A stretch of 64,000 nt of DNA from Aphidius gifuensis (taxonomy: Eukaryota > Arthropoda > Insecta > Hymenoptera > Braconidae): the NCBI RefSeq assembly GCF_014905175.1, contig NC_057788.1, positions 15,277,404-15,341,403 on the forward strand, written 5' to 3'. The first letter of the stretch is position 1, and each line of letters opens with the position of its first letter. Positions 43,504 to 55,213 of this stretch are shown here, piece after piece. The notes beneath the pieces were generated by a model, which did not search any database, was not told the DNA's origin, and saw only the letters and a program-made list of their open reading frames with translations. Position numbers and translations under genes: made by a program.

Positions 43504-44401
43504 AACATGCCACTTTGTGAGCAAGAGCTAGTTGATGAAACGAAATTTTTGAGTGAAATTGGGAAAAGAAAATATGTCAGGAGCTGCGAATGAATATCTT
43601 AAACCTGATGTCACATCGCTCAACAAATTAGCTGCACAATTACCAACAACAAAAACAACAGCGATCAATAAAACATCATCAATTGATGATAAATCATTTC
43701 CGGATGAAAAAAAATACGAATGATAAAAAAAAAAATTCAACACATGAGGATAATTATAGTACTTCTGATAATGAAGAATCAATTTATGAACAAGAAAGTG
43801 AATATACTGCTGATGAAGGTGAAGAAACATTTGTGGAAGAATCAAATAAGGATTTGATAGATGATTACTTAGGAAAAATCAATAATATACAGTGGGATGA
43901 AGATTACGGTGTAAAAAAAGTAAAATCCGACTACAAAATTGGAAATGCAAAAATATTCTTAAACGATGATTAAATATTTTTGATACATCTTACAAAATAA
44001 CACCTGGATTGATGGAATTATTATTTATGAAGTCACCAGATAGAGGAATTATCACTGATATTGATGAAAAAAATTACGGTGAAATTATTAATAATACAAA
44101 CGCAGATCATCAATATCATAAATCTAATATGACAATAGAAAATCCAGCATCTCGAAAATACATTGATTTTATTGGATCTCATAATAATAATGAGCATTAC
44201 GGTACTGAATTATTACCAACGGTTATGACTCTTAGAAAAAATAATCCAACTAGAGTCAATTATATCTACTGGGATGATCCGAATGAACTTGTTGATCGAT
44301 TACGATTATTAGTAGCACCAAAAACAGCTGGTAATCCGAATCATGATAATGAGATCATGTCAATTATTGAAGAGTTAAGAGAAAGTGGATTAATATATTA
44401 A
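43504..44401 (+). pseudogene. Polinton protein with DUF8207-like domain, copy B (frameshifted)
   Basis: The gene starts MPLCEQELVDETKFLSEIGK at 43507, shifts frame at about 43575 (SGAANEYLKPDVTSLNKLAA), near 43690 (a Glu/Asp-rich part) and near 43975, then reads SYKITPGLMELLFMKSPDR, IDEKNYGEIINNTNADH and YIYWDDPNELVDRLRLLVA. The ITPGL..LLF and WDDPNELVDRL patterns are those of a common insect Polinton protein annotated as DUF8207. Function unknown. It is next to the integrase, as in intact copies. Confidence 0.65.
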
Positions 44402-44448
44402 TATAAAAAAGAAAAAAAAGTTAGTCTGTATACATTCGTCAGTGAACT

Positions 44449-45316
44449 ATGACTGATTATAATAGAGACGTTCTGCGTGAGTTACATGCTCCAGGAAGAA
44501 ACAATTTTTTACGACGTCAAGTTGACATTCGTGATAAGGATGAAACATGGCAAGCTGATCTTGTTGAAATGATTGAACATTCAGAGGTCAGTCATTGATA
44601 TTTTCTCGAAATTCAGCTAAGCTGTTGGACTCAAAAATAAAACTGGAAAAGAGGTATCAGCAGCAATGGAATCAATATTCAAAAAAGGACGAATATGTCA
44701 AAATTTTCATGTGGATCAAGAAAAAGAATTTTATAATTCATTGTTCAAAACAATGTTAAAGAAATATAATGTTTATATGTATTCAACATTAATCATTTAA
44801 AAGCATCAATAGTTGAACGATTCAATAGAACAATAAAAAACGAAATGTTTTTTGAATTTAACATGCAAGGAAATTATAAATGGTTAAAATTGCTGCCAGA
44901 ATTAAATCAAAAATATTAAAATGAAACCTGTTGAAGTTGTTGGTAAAAATATAGAAATACTAAAACAGACTGTATTTAAAAGTTTAAATCATTGTCGAGT
45001 TAAAATCAAATTTAAATTAAATCAACATGTAAGAATAAGTAAATATAAGCATATCTTTGATAAAGGATATAAACCAAATTGGACAAACGAAATATTCACG
45101 AATACTAAAATAAATGAAACATCACCTGTAACGTATAAGATTGAAGACTATCAAGAGAATCCAATTTAAGGAAGCTTTTATACTGATAAGCTACAAAAAG
45201 TTCGATATTCTGACATTTATTTGATTGAAAAAGTTTTGAAAAGACGTGGGAATGAAATGTATGTAAAATATCTGGGATTTGACAATAGTCATAATCAGTG
45301 GATAGATAATCAATAA
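44449..45316 (+). pseudogene. Polinton integrase (retroviral-type) with chromodomain, copy B
   Basis: Begins MTDYNRDVLRELHAPGRNNF; DETWQADLVEMIEHS holds the first catalytic Asp, NFHVDQEKEFYNSLF the second and SIVERFNRTIKNEMF the Glu. The C-terminal chromodomain reads VRYSDIYLIEKVLKRRGNEM (first 14 of those residues in the window are QKVRYSDIYLIEKV) and YVKYLGFDNSHNQWID. Part of the core between the first and second Asp is missing, and frames change near 44600, 44790, 44920 and 45169. It would insert the element; the chromodomain may guide it to chromatin. Confidence 0.85.
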
Positions 45317-45439
45317 ACTAATAAATAAAAAAGCAATGTGTATTTATTTTATAACAATTATTTTTTATTATATACATACATTTACACAACTTTAATTTAC
45401 AACATTTATATTCTTTTTATATATACTTTCACTCGAACA
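45317..45439. other. Short spacer between convergent integrase and polymerase genes
   Basis: AT-rich; both genes end here from opposite strands. Confidence 0.4.
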
Positions 45440-48400
45440 CATTCGTTCAACAGGTATATAACCCTAAGGCAAGGTGTCAGTCTCACCATCAATTAGCTAA
45501 CGTTGATCATCTTCCCAACTCAAAGCTATTTTTTCAATTGTTCTTGTCGTTACTTCATGTTTATGAGGACTAATAATATTTTTGGCCTAGCGGGCGGGAA
45601 TTGCTCGTTTGTCACCCTAAATTTGTGGCGCAAAGTATGTCTTTGTCGCCTTACAAATTGCGGGCGACAAACCAGGGTACTTGACTCGGCGTCGGCCTTC
45701 GGCCTTCCTCGTCTACGTGCCCCGTCGACTCTGCATCATCTGTGTATGTGCATCGTGCGGGCGAGAATCACTCACATTGCGGCCTTGTTGAATAATATAC
45801 TATTTCCGTTATTTCCATCTTTCATTCAACCAATAACTTTCATTTTTTAAATGGAATTCCATATTGATTATTTTCCGGATAATCATATGTATCAAATTTA
45901 TCAGGATTATTACGGATTAAATCATAAGATTATGACTAAATATGTGGTAAACAGCAGAATCAGTATCACTATAAAAATATTTAACTTTATCTCCATATTC
46001 TAGTTTTATGAAATTATAATGAAAATCATACATATATATCTTTGACGTTCCCAGAATAATGGAAATCCAAAATCCAAGAAAAATTGGTTTATCGAAAAGT
46101 ATACTTGTTGGTTTCATTTCAATTATAATAGGCTTTGACATATAAAATCTTGCTCCACCTTTACCACCATATTTTTGTACAAGTTTTAGATCAAGATCTT
46201 TTTAAAATGCACTACGGGCTTTTTTTCGTCACTCAGTATTAAGATCAATATAAGATTGAAGCCATGAACTTTGTTCAAATTTTAGAACACGATGAACTTC
46301 AATAATAATCATCCCTAAAGGAAAATATTGTTTTAAATTCCTATAATGAATAACATAATTTTTTTTGTTATCTAGAGCTGCCAGTAATTTTGGAGTTTTA
46401 CTGCTTTCTAGAGGTGGTTTTTCGCGTACTGGTGCTAACGAAAAGTTTTTATGATGATGATGCAAACTTGCAGGATAATCTAAATTAACTTCAAGGATGT
46501 ATTCTTATTTCGAGTTATCAGCAGTTTAATTTAATAATGAAATATCAAAGTTATCAATCCATTCAAATTTACAAGCTGTAAGATATTCTCTCATTGCAGC
46601 TTCAAAGTACATTAAAAATGATTCTTTTTCCTCAGGATTATATTCGTTTCCCATATATCGATTATTTGCTTTTCCATATCGATTTGACACTTGTGATAAA
46701 CCACCTCTTATACCTTGCCTAATAAACAACATCATCTCAGGATCAGTTATTAATTCCAGTTCAATCTTAGTATATCTTAACATTGCACTAAAACTGGTAG
46801 AGTATAATAATGTGCTGGATCTAACTTATATGTTTACAAACAATCAGCTCTGAAGCTTTCAAAAACATTAGCTAAAAGAGCAACATCAGTTTGTCAATAT
46901 AAATCAGAATATTCCCCAAGTGTTTTTATATTGAACTTTTGCCAAACATTCAAAGCATGTGCATAAGCTTCATTTAATTTTAAATAAAATTGATCTTCCG
47001 ATGGAAGTGTTGTATCATCAAATTTTTCTCATTTATCAAGATAATCATATGGAAATACTCCTTTCTTTGTAATTAAATTAAATTCATCATCATTTTTACA
47101 TAGACTTTTTGTTATTGATTTTTTATTGTCATCTTAATTACTTGATAATGAATCTATGGAACTAGCCATAAATCTATATGAATCGATGAATCTCAATTTT
47201 ATTCTAGTACCCACGACATGTTTTGTAAATGAAATATATCTTTCTTTATTGATTCCAAGTATATCAATTTTACCTTCGAACTGGTTTTTCAATTTTTTGA
47301 TGATGAAATGTGCATCATAGCCTGTGATATTATGAAACTACAGGGATGATACATGATTCTTGATAATTTATATTGCATATTTGATGCGCGGCACCTTGGT
47401 ACTCTGAGGTTTAATGATAATGATCACGTACCTTAACGTCTTTTTTTGTGAAGTTTTTGTCACAAATATAACATTTTTTAGCATTCAAAAATCGTAGTTC
47501 TTCATCTCGTGTAAGAGACATTGGTTTGATATCATCTATTATTTTATTGACTTGAGCTATTTGTTCAAGCTCTGTGATAAACCATTTAATTGAATTGTCA
47601 TAACTACACTTCGAATAATATGCTGCACTACTTGGAACATGTTTTTGATAAATTTGATTTTCTTCAGGTTCTTCACTCGGCACTTTTTCTAAATCACCAT
47701 AAATTATAAATGGTACCGTTAATTGATGTTTATAGTTTATAAATTTTAAAATATTATTCTTTTCAGTTGGTAATATCATTGCACTTTTGCATTTTTCAAC
47801 ACATTGTTTTTCATGATTATCACGTGATTGTTGAGAATGAAAATGACATAAGCAGCGACCACAACTGATTTTCCTTTCATCAGGTTTAGAAATTTATGAG
47901 CTTACTAATCTAGATAAGTTTTTGATCCAAGCAAAATGATATTGTGACAAATTTCTGTGTGAATTGAAATCATCATTAACAACAACAACATCATCATCAT
48001 CATCATCATCATCATCGTTTTCTTCTGGTTCTTCTTCTCTTTTAACCATTAAAAGATGAATTGTTTCATGGATAGATACATTTTTGCTAATATAATATGG
48101 TGCAACCCTTTCTTTTCTACGTTTTTTATTTATCTCATTATCACTTTCATCATCATCATTATTCTCTATCCTATAAATATTAATTTTTAACTCATTTTGT
48201 TTTTCAAAAACTTTGATTTTTTCCCATATTATTGAAAAAGTTATTCCGCTGCAATTTAATTTATCAAAATGTTTTCTGTATTCACCCACACGCTCACCAT
48301 TATTTGGCACTTTGTATAAACATGCCAAAACTCACCAAATAAAACAAAAATTATCAGAATTTTTAACGTTTACAACTTAATGAGTTTTAGAGAATGAGTT

Positions 48401-49136
48401 TTTCACGATGGAATTTCAACGAAAGATGAATCACCACCTTGCAGTGGTATGTAATCATTTACTTGGATTTCAAGATGAAGAATTTCGAGCAGTTTCTAAC
48501 CAGATCCTTTTAATTCAGCTTCCTTAACATCTTCTATAAAATGATTAAAATTTTCGTTGAATTCAGACTCAGATCTGATGATTGTAAAACCTCAAAACTG
48601 CCTTTACTGAAATATTTTGTTTCAACTTCCACACTATTATCAGATGGTTTTTCAATTTCATAGTTCAAAGCTAATACAGTATTGACTTCAAGTGCATTTT
48701 TATCTTGTAAAATGAGAGCTATTTGACTAATTAACATTTTTTTAGCATCAGAAAGAAAGTCTTTTACATCTTCATGTTTTAAATTAACTATAACACTAGT
48801 CTTCATTCCGTTACTAAATACATTTTCTAAGTCTTGCTATTCAATGCAGTTTTCAGTAGTATTGTTTGATACATCAACTGTTGCAGATGCACCTGCACCT
48901 CATACTTGCAAACTTTCTAATTTCGATAAAAAACGTGTCAGCATTATGACTGTTGTCTGAGTCATTTTTCTATAAGCAGTTGGCAAACTTCAAAGTGATT
49001 GATTATAATTTGTAATATCTCTACGTAATGACACAATATTCGAACGCACTCGATCAGGATTCGCGTCCTGCTGTAAAAGTTCAACTGTTTTTCGATAATC
49101 CTCTCAGAGTATTCTTTGCGGTTTAGTTGGAACCAT
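45440..49136 (-). pseudogene. polB: Polinton DNA polymerase B, copy B
   Basis: A continuous but damaged gene from MVPTKPQRIL at 49136 to about 45440. Recognisable parts: VNTVLALNYEIEK (48806-48534); GERVGEYRKHFDKLNCSGIT (48328 on); exonuclease FIIYGDLEKV; MSLTRDEELRF, CYICDKNF and VRDHYH; polymerase part GIRGGLSQVSNRYGKANNRY; YVIHYRNLKQYFPLGMI; and motif C FYSDTDSAVYH near 45950. Motif A should have an Asp in the DANNLYG position but reads YFEAAMREY. It ends with IEKIALSWEDDQR. Many stops, deletions and an inserted GC-rich segment at about 45590-45840. It replicates Polinton DNA from a protein primer. Confidence 0.85.
45590..45840. other. GC-rich segment interrupting the polymerase C-terminus
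   Basis: Polymerase similarity stops at YDYPENNQYGIPF near 45850 and resumes with NIISPHKHEVTTRTIEKIA near 45575. The piece between is much GC-richer than anything nearby (GCGGGCGGGAATTGC, GTCGGCCTTCGGCC) and has TTTGTCGCC/GGGCGACAAA inverted words. It replaces conserved polymerase sequence. Origin unknown. Confidence 0.55.
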
Positions 49137-49159
49137 ATTATTAATAATTGTTTGGTTGA

Positions 49160-49655
49160 CCTAAAAAAAATTAAAAATAATTATAAAGAAAATTATGTAC
49201 TGACAATCTACAAATTTATTAAAAATTACATAAAATATATAAGGATTGCAAAGATAATGACAGATTACTGAAATTTTGGAGGTTACGTTACTTTTTAGAG
49301 AAATAATTACCTGATGCAAAAAGTTTTAATGTCAAACGATAGCTGGTAAAAATCTAAGGATAATTGACTAAAAACATTTCAAAGATATTCAACGATGGCG
49401 AAGATTATAATGGATTACTAAAATTTGAGAGGTTATGTTACTTTTTAGAAAAATAATGACCTAGTGCAAAAAATATTAAATGTAATGGATTGCTAAAATT
49501 TGAAGGTTATGTTACTTTTTGGAAAAAAGTGACCTAGTGCAAAAACTATTATATCAAACGATAGTTGGTAAAAATCTAAGGATAATTGATTCAAAACATT
49601 TTAAGAAGATTTAAGGATGGCGAAGATATTAATGGATTACTAAAATTTTGGAGGT
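49160..49655. repeat. Imperfect tandem repeats next to the polymerase gene
   Basis: Phrases GGATTACTAAAATTTGAGAG, GGTTATGTTACTTTTTAG and ATAGTTGGTAAAAATCTAAG recur three to four times over about 400 bp. Confidence 0.7.
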
Positions 49656-49790
49656 TACCGATAGGATATATCATAATCTCTTGTTTGTATCAGAGGATAG
49701 AGTGCCAAACTCTCATGCCAAAGGTCCAAGTTCAAATCCCGGTTAGGTAAAATATTTTTTTTCCATTAATAATAATAACTCAAGATGGTG
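49656..49790 (+). repeat. tRNA-derived repeat, copy 2
   Basis: Inverted match of 32485-32617, with A-box-like TCAGAGGATAGAGTGCC and B-box-like GGTCCAAGTTCAAATCCC. About 90 percent identical including flanks, so it was copied as a unit. Confidence 0.65.
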
Positions 49791-49796
49791 TTTTTC

Positions 49797-50075
49797 AATA
49801 ACCAAATATGTCATCAAAAAAAAATCCAATATGACGTCTCATGTAAAAACAATATGGCGTTCTATGAAAAATGGGACCCCTAAATTCGCGAGAATTTTAA
49901 AAATTTGAAAATTTAAAATGGCGCCTTGCAAAAAACCAATATGGCGCCTTATGAAAAAACCAATATGGCGTCTTATGAAAAATCGGGACCCCCCATGGCG
50001 ACATTGCTCTAATTAATTAATTCAAGGACCCCCGCTGCGAGTTGACCTAATTGATTAATTAAGGGAATTTTTCTG
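49797..50075. repeat. CAATATGGCG repeat cluster
   Basis: CAATATGGCGTCTTATGAAA and close variants occur about six times, with two GGGACCCC phrases; then TAATTAATTAATT next to AGGACCCCC occurs twice. No coding. Confidence 0.7.
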
Positions 50076-50237
50076 CAGTCCAATTCACAGGGCAAATTTT
50101 TTACAATTTAGGGCTTTTTTTGCCGGTGATAGCGCTCGGAAATTTTTTTTTTATATACATTTCACATACAAGAGCTTTACAAGCGCCGCCAGTGGAGGAA
50201 AAAAGCCCTAAATTGTAATGCCCTGTGAGTTGGACTG
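50076..50237. mobile_element. MITE-like element with 38-bp inverted repeats
   Basis: Ends CAGTCCAATTCACAGGGCAA and the inverted CCCTGTGAGTTGGACTG, continuing into ACAATTTAGGGCTTTTTT against AAAAAAGCCCTAAATTGT. Total 162 bp. No matching target duplication seen, so its class is open. Confidence 0.65.
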
Positions 50238-50691
50238 CTGTTGTTTCTGAAGTCGGTTTTGAAAAGTTCAAACTGGTTATTTTTTCTGTTATTTCTGAAT
50301 TGAATTTTTCTGTTGTTTCTAAAGTGAGTAGTAGAGCAAGGCGGATCCTGGGACAGTTTGATATCAAACCCCCACTCCGGCCTAATTAGACCCCCACCAG
50401 GCTTCGATTAAATTCACCCTCTATGTTTGTATGTTAGCCATTTTGAGGTCGACCATTTTGTATATCGGTAACATAGGGAGTTGGTATATCTATATATTTG
50501 AATTTGATTCTATATGTCAGCCATTTTGTTTATCGGTAATGTGGTAAGTTACTATATCTACATGTTTGAAATATCGGTTATTTTGAATATGATTTAAATT
50601 GAAAAACTCAATTATTATTTTGATTAAAAATGGTTAAATCGACTTGAAATTTTGTTTTTTCTCACAGTAGAGATTTTGTTATTCAGGCAAG

Positions 50692-51447
50692 ATGACTGTA
50701 GATGTTTTCGGTCGACAACTGCCAAAAAGTATAGTTAAAAGTAATACAATAAATAGTGTTGGTGTTCGAGGTCCGACGGGTGAGGGCTTTGAGCTAACAA
50801 AGGATGAACAATATGATATAAACCATAAACGTTTGTGTAACATCGCAGATCCGCTAAATGCAAACGATGCTGCGTCAGTTAAAATTGTTCGCGAAATGAT
50901 TCAAGAAGAAACGCGAGTGATATGTAATCTGACTGCATCATTGAAAGATAGTTGCAAAAATAATAGCATTATGATTGGTGGACTCGAATCAGCTTTTCAG
51001 GATCATAAAAATGAACATTTTATAAATGTTGATGCAGATTCAATTTATCGGAGCAAAAATTTTTTTCAACTCATAGAATCTAGGGTTAGCACACTGGAAA
51101 CTATGTACAAACGGATTTCCGATGTAGTCGAAAAATTAGATGATAAGAAAATTTTATAGAAGGGGAAGGTTGATTTTGAAAATTGTAGTGGGGGAGCTAG
51201 CATCAGGCAACACTCAGAACCAGATTATTTCAGACCACATAGTAATGCAAACTCGAAGCTAGGAAGTGAAACTATCATTTTTGCTGCACCATGTGGAAAA
51301 GAAAATTTAACGAATGAGTATTGGAAGACTATTGAAAAAACTGTGACTAATGTGCATGGAATATTATGGAGTGCTGGGGATGTTGACTATCGTGAAGTAT
51401 CAAATATAATTAATGAAAAACTAGGTAGAGATTTGGAATATGTATAA
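50692..51447 (+). pseudogene. Polinton-associated protein starting MTVDVFGRQL, one stop codon
   Basis: The frame starts at 50692, reaches a TAG at 51157-51159, and then stays open in the same frame to TAA at 51445. The N-terminus has VRGPTGEGFELTKDEQYDIN and HKRLCNIADPLNANDAASV, a pattern found in arthropod Polinton proteins and loosely like fibre/tail-type attachment proteins. The middle is predicted helical; the end has FAAPCGKENLTNEYWKTIEK. Role unknown; a virion-surface protein is a guess. Two hundred and fifty-one codons including the amber. Confidence 0.55.
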
Positions 51448-51483
51448 TTGTATATCTATGTAAAATGTGCTTAGAAAAAAAAA

Positions 51484-51987
51484 TGGCTATCAGAAATTCT
51501 GAAATCACAGACTGTAACAATCATCAACCTTGATGATCTTGATTGTCCACCAGATGAAAAATTATATAATCTACTAACATTGAGGCATATGAATTGTCAT
51601 ACAGAATGCATTAATTATATTTGTTCTGCTGAAAATGTAAATTGATACAAACATTGGTTTGCTAGAGCCTTCACATTTCGACCATCTCTCCGCAAGTCTA
51701 TCACGTTCTATAGTATTGTCGAAAATTTGGCAGATATGTCAGCTAAAGATATTGCGCTGATTCCAACAATGGCAATCATCAAATTTTCTGCTCATAAAAT
51801 AGATAAAATCTGGGATAAGCTGTCTAAAAACCAGAAACAAAATCCTCACGTTTCAGGATTGCGCAGATGTAGCAAGCATTCAATTGATTGTGGAGATAGT
51901 GATATAGCTGGATGTTTTTTTTATTCACTAATAAAAGACTGTGAGAAATGTGCTGCAGAACAATCTTCTACTAAAATGATCATGTAA
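51484..51987 (+). pseudogene. Cys/His-rich Polinton-associated protein, copy B (one stop)
   Basis: Open from WLSEILKSQTV to TAA at 51985, with one in-frame TGA at about 51642 where copy A reads Arg. Shared with copy A: LRHMNCHTECINYICSAENV, KHWF, DIALIPTMAIIKFSAHKIDK, RCSKHSIDCGDS and KDCEKCA. The conserved Cys and His positions in both copies argue for a zinc-binding protein that was under selection before decay. No known family recognised. Confidence 0.6.
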
Positions 51988-52591
51988 AAAAATTAATAAA
52001 TAAATAAAAATTTAAAACGATGAAAAAATTGTGTTCGAATGTATAATTATTTCTTTTTTAATATTTAAATTATAACATAAGTTCAGCATTATAATTCCTT
52101 AAAACCAAGTTTAAACATGTTCGGAAAAGTTTGAACATGTTTAGGCATCATGTATAAATATTAACTTACAATCATCCAAAACTTTTTCAACGAAACACAT
52201 GACTCATTACAAATAATGAATCGGCCAACTAATAATCTTGAATGATTATTCAGCCTCTAACAGCTAAAATTTTTAGAAAAGTGACTCACAAAAAAAAATA
52301 TAAGCCTAACCTAACCTAAAGAACATTTAAAGTGGGGATCGTTGAAAGTGAGGGGATCGATTTTCTTTTAAAAGCTTCTGCCCAGAGCTGTAGAGCCACA
52401 GATCTCATCAAACCTTCCGGGCTAGCATCTCCAAGACAGTAAAAATAAAATTGGTGAATATTTTATACATATATTATATTATTCATACGATTGAACATTT
52501 TATTCATGTAACCTCTCATTTATGTATTTATGCATTGTCGTATTATTATTCTTGCAATGATTCTTATTTTGTTTCATTTTCAACAGGCAAC
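51988..52591. other. Spacer of Polinton copy B
   Basis: AT-rich; partly alike the spacer after the copy A Cys-rich gene. A possible 3' splice site (TTTTCAACAG) precedes the next frame. Confidence 0.4.
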
Positions 52592-52869
52592 ATGGACAAA
52601 TTATATGCAGAAATGAACACTATTCCAGTAACACCATATCCTGCTACTATCCTAATCAAAAAGATTGAATATGACTACTTATATTGTGTGACAAATGTAA
52701 GACAAGTTCGAACACCATATGGAGATTCTATCATATTGGAATGAGAGCGCAAATATTCAGTATTTCTACCAAAAAAACTCTCTCCGAAGAACTTAGATTC
52801 GTCAGACATGGATCAAACCATTTTGGATTCGAGAAACAAAAACAAAAAAACATTGAAATGCTTAATTAA
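52592..52869 (+). pseudogene. Small unknown protein (YCVTNVRQVRTPYGDSIIL), frameshifted
   Basis: Starts MDKLYAEMNTIPVTPYPATI and shifts frame near 52735 into a second piece ending FEKQKQKNIEMLN. The YPATILIKKI..YLYCVTNVRQV..PYGDSIIL pattern with LP-type continuation looks like a small beta-rich (perhaps OB-fold) protein that I have the impression is repeated in insect mobile DNA. Not assigned. It may not belong to the Polinton. Confidence 0.4.
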
Positions 52870-52999
52870 GGAGTGAATGTATAAATAATGTTAATAAATA
52901 TATATATATATATATATCAATTACAACAAATTGTGTATCATTTTTTATTTATTTTTTTATTCAACTATAGTTTTACATCAATTTTTTTTTTCCTTCATA

Positions 53000-54178
53000 T
53001 TATGTTAATTTCTGAATACTTGCACTGATAGGCTTATACTCTATAATATGATCATGTAGAATCAAACAATAAGCACTTGTTGCTGGAGGAAAGTTTTCCT
53101 TGGATTCAAATTGCAGTCGAACATCAACTGATCCATATTTTATCATTCCATTTTGTCTGCTGCAATCGATGACAATTAATGGTGATTTTTCCAAAAATAA
53201 TTTTTTTGATATTGCATAATTTATTTCTTTTTCATAAAATGTTTTACCAAAGTCTTTAAACATTTCATATAAAATTGAAAATTGATTTGGCCATTCAAAA
53301 AGACACCATGCTCGGAAACACATTGATATTGGTGGATCTCGTTGAATACATTTCATCATATCAATTTTTTTCTTATCAGATAATTTAACATATGGCACTA
53401 GTCACTCAATCTTGCTTATTTGAAATTTCAAATCTTTTTCTTCTCCCCCACCAATTCCAATACATGCATTCATATCACTTCTTGAGCGAATTAATATCAA
53501 TTCATGCTTAGCATTGACAATAATCTTTCTGTAGTCTTCAGCAAAGCCAAGAAACATTTGTAATGGTATACAAACATCAAAGTATCCATCAGTGTTAGTT
53601 AATGATATATCATCGCTAGTACCAAGCCAACCAGCATTCTCTAAATTTGATTCTGGATTTACTGACAGATAATTTTTCAAAGTGCTTGTCATGCCAGTAT
53701 TTTTACTCCTATCAATCTCAACACCATTCATTTCATATCTTATTTCATCGAAAAGGTGAAGTATACCATTATTTACAATTTTAGTACTCAAAGCCGCTGT
53801 CACAGTACCATTATTTTTTTCGGCTACTAATCTTCCGGAAATGTGCAATGAACTTTTGCATGGTAAAATAAAAATATCCTGATTTTGTATGTTGATTCTA
53901 ATTTCATCACTGTTTCCAAATGTTGTTGAACCATAGGGCTGAGTGCATGGATCTCATAGTGAGATATTGATGAATCAAATTCAATTGGTGTGTCCTCAGC
54001 ATAGTCTCCGCCATTTTGGACAGCACACGCAATTCAAATAAGATACTTTTACCCAGACCCAACTCCAATAGCTCTCTTTTTTTTCACCACTTGAAGGCCG
54101 AGACTTTTCAGAATCTGGACACTCTGTGGTGTTGATGTTTTCAATGCTCGATGACGACTGATTGGTGGTGGATTGCAT
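53000..54178 (-). pseudogene. Polinton major capsid protein (double jelly-roll), copy B
   Basis: Begins with a Ser-rich N-terminus (MQSTTNQSSSSIENINTTEC), shifts frame near 54000 into SSISHYEIHALSPYGSTTFG and IQNQDIFILPCKSSLHISGR, then DEIRYEMNGVEIDRSKNTG, GYFDVCIPLQMFLGFAEDY and KHELILIRSRSDMNAC. After a frame break at 53400 follow YVKLSDKKKIDMMKCIQRDP and PISMCFRAWCLFEW, then an internal deletion, and the end (SPLIVIDCSRQN; YGSVDVRLQFES). This is the pattern of Polinton double jelly-roll capsid proteins. It would form the icosahedral shell. Shorter than usual because of the deletion. Confidence 0.8.
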
Positions 54179-54227
54179 TGAATCCTTTTATATTATGAGC
54201 CAACTTTTCGATTATAGACGGTGCCCA

Positions 54228-54900
54228 TTAACGTGATTTAATGTGTAATCTTACAGTGATTGTCTCACCACGGAAGTCAACCAGATCACCGTCTTGATCA
54301 ACAATTTTTATTTGCACGTGATCAATTGTTTTTACTGATACTGGCAAATAGATAATATTTGATGGAACTTCAATAAGTTTATAGCCTGGTGGCACAGTTG
54401 GAAAAAACTCGTGGATTGTATGAACTTTTTTATTATTAATGAAAGCACCAGTGGTAATATTGCACTCAATTCTTATTGAATTTACTTTTATAATGTTTAT
54501 TGGCGAATCGGATACGTGCACAATTCTTGACTCCAAGATACGTGGAGTAAATCCCAACAGTTTTGCAAATGTATCAGATGAACGAAAATCAATGTCTTTT
54601 GCACTTTGTATATGACTGTGTAATGTATTTGTATAATCCCAAAGCTGAATAGAGTATAGTTTCAAAAATTCAGGAAGAGCATCAATCTCATAAATTTCTT
54701 CAGGTATCTCAATCCAATCATCAGACGTTGAAAACATGTTTTGTTATTTTCTGATGTAATATTTGGTATCATGTTAAATGTCAAAAAAGTCGCTAGGCCA
54801 AGCGAGTAATTTTTTGTGGTGATAATTCAATCCTCGGAAAATATGAATATTCTAGAACTGATTAGTTGCCAGATGAAGTAAGTGTGAATCCGTCATGCAT
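54228..54900 (-). pseudogene. Penton-like minor capsid protein, Polinton copy B
   Basis: The 5' part (MHDGFTLTSS at 54900, YFPRIELSPQK) is damaged by stops down to about 54740. From 54737 the frame is open for 169 codons: DIDFRSSDTFAKLLGFTPRI, RIECNITTGAFINNKKVHTI, FFPTVPPGYKLIEVPSNIIY and VDFRGETITVRLHIKS. It is the single jelly-roll penton/minor capsid homologue. It directly precedes the capsid gene on the minus strand, the usual Polinton order. Confidence 0.75.
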
Positions 54901-54940
54901 GCTCACTGTTATTGTGAAGACTAATTATAATTAACGAAAA

Positions 54941-55213
54941 TTATGCCTTTTACAGGCAGTTTGATAAGAATTGAAGACACAAATGACCACAATTCCATGT
55001 ATTTCAATTTTGGAAGCGTTTATAGTTATATTTGATGCTGCCAACATTTAAATATTCAACGAGCTCTGTCGGGGGCTGGAGATTTCCAAAGCCGTCAAAA
55101 TAAATCGCAAGATTTTTATTAACTTTTTTATATGCAGTCCAATGTGTACCAGGATTTTCATCATCATCGAGATTTATTATACCAGCACCTGAAGAGCCCA
55201 AGGAGGTATTCAA
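54941..55213 (-). pseudogene. Polinton adenain-type cysteine protease, copy B (fragment)
   Basis: PGTHWTAYKK has the catalytic His, NLAIYFDGFGNLQPPTELVE the acidic residue, and, after one in-frame TGA, NTWNCGHLCLQFL holds the catalytic Cys in the CGxxC context of adenovirus-like proteases. The frame is continuous across the stop. The N-terminal part is missing or diverged. In Polintons it matures the capsid proteins. Confidence 0.75.

Noticed and set aside
33249..55213. Proviral segment of a bracovirus or nudivirus
   Set aside because: The recognisable genes (integrase, polymerase B, double jelly-roll capsid, adenain-like protease) form the Polinton set; no nudivirus core gene or circle-excision motif was recognised.
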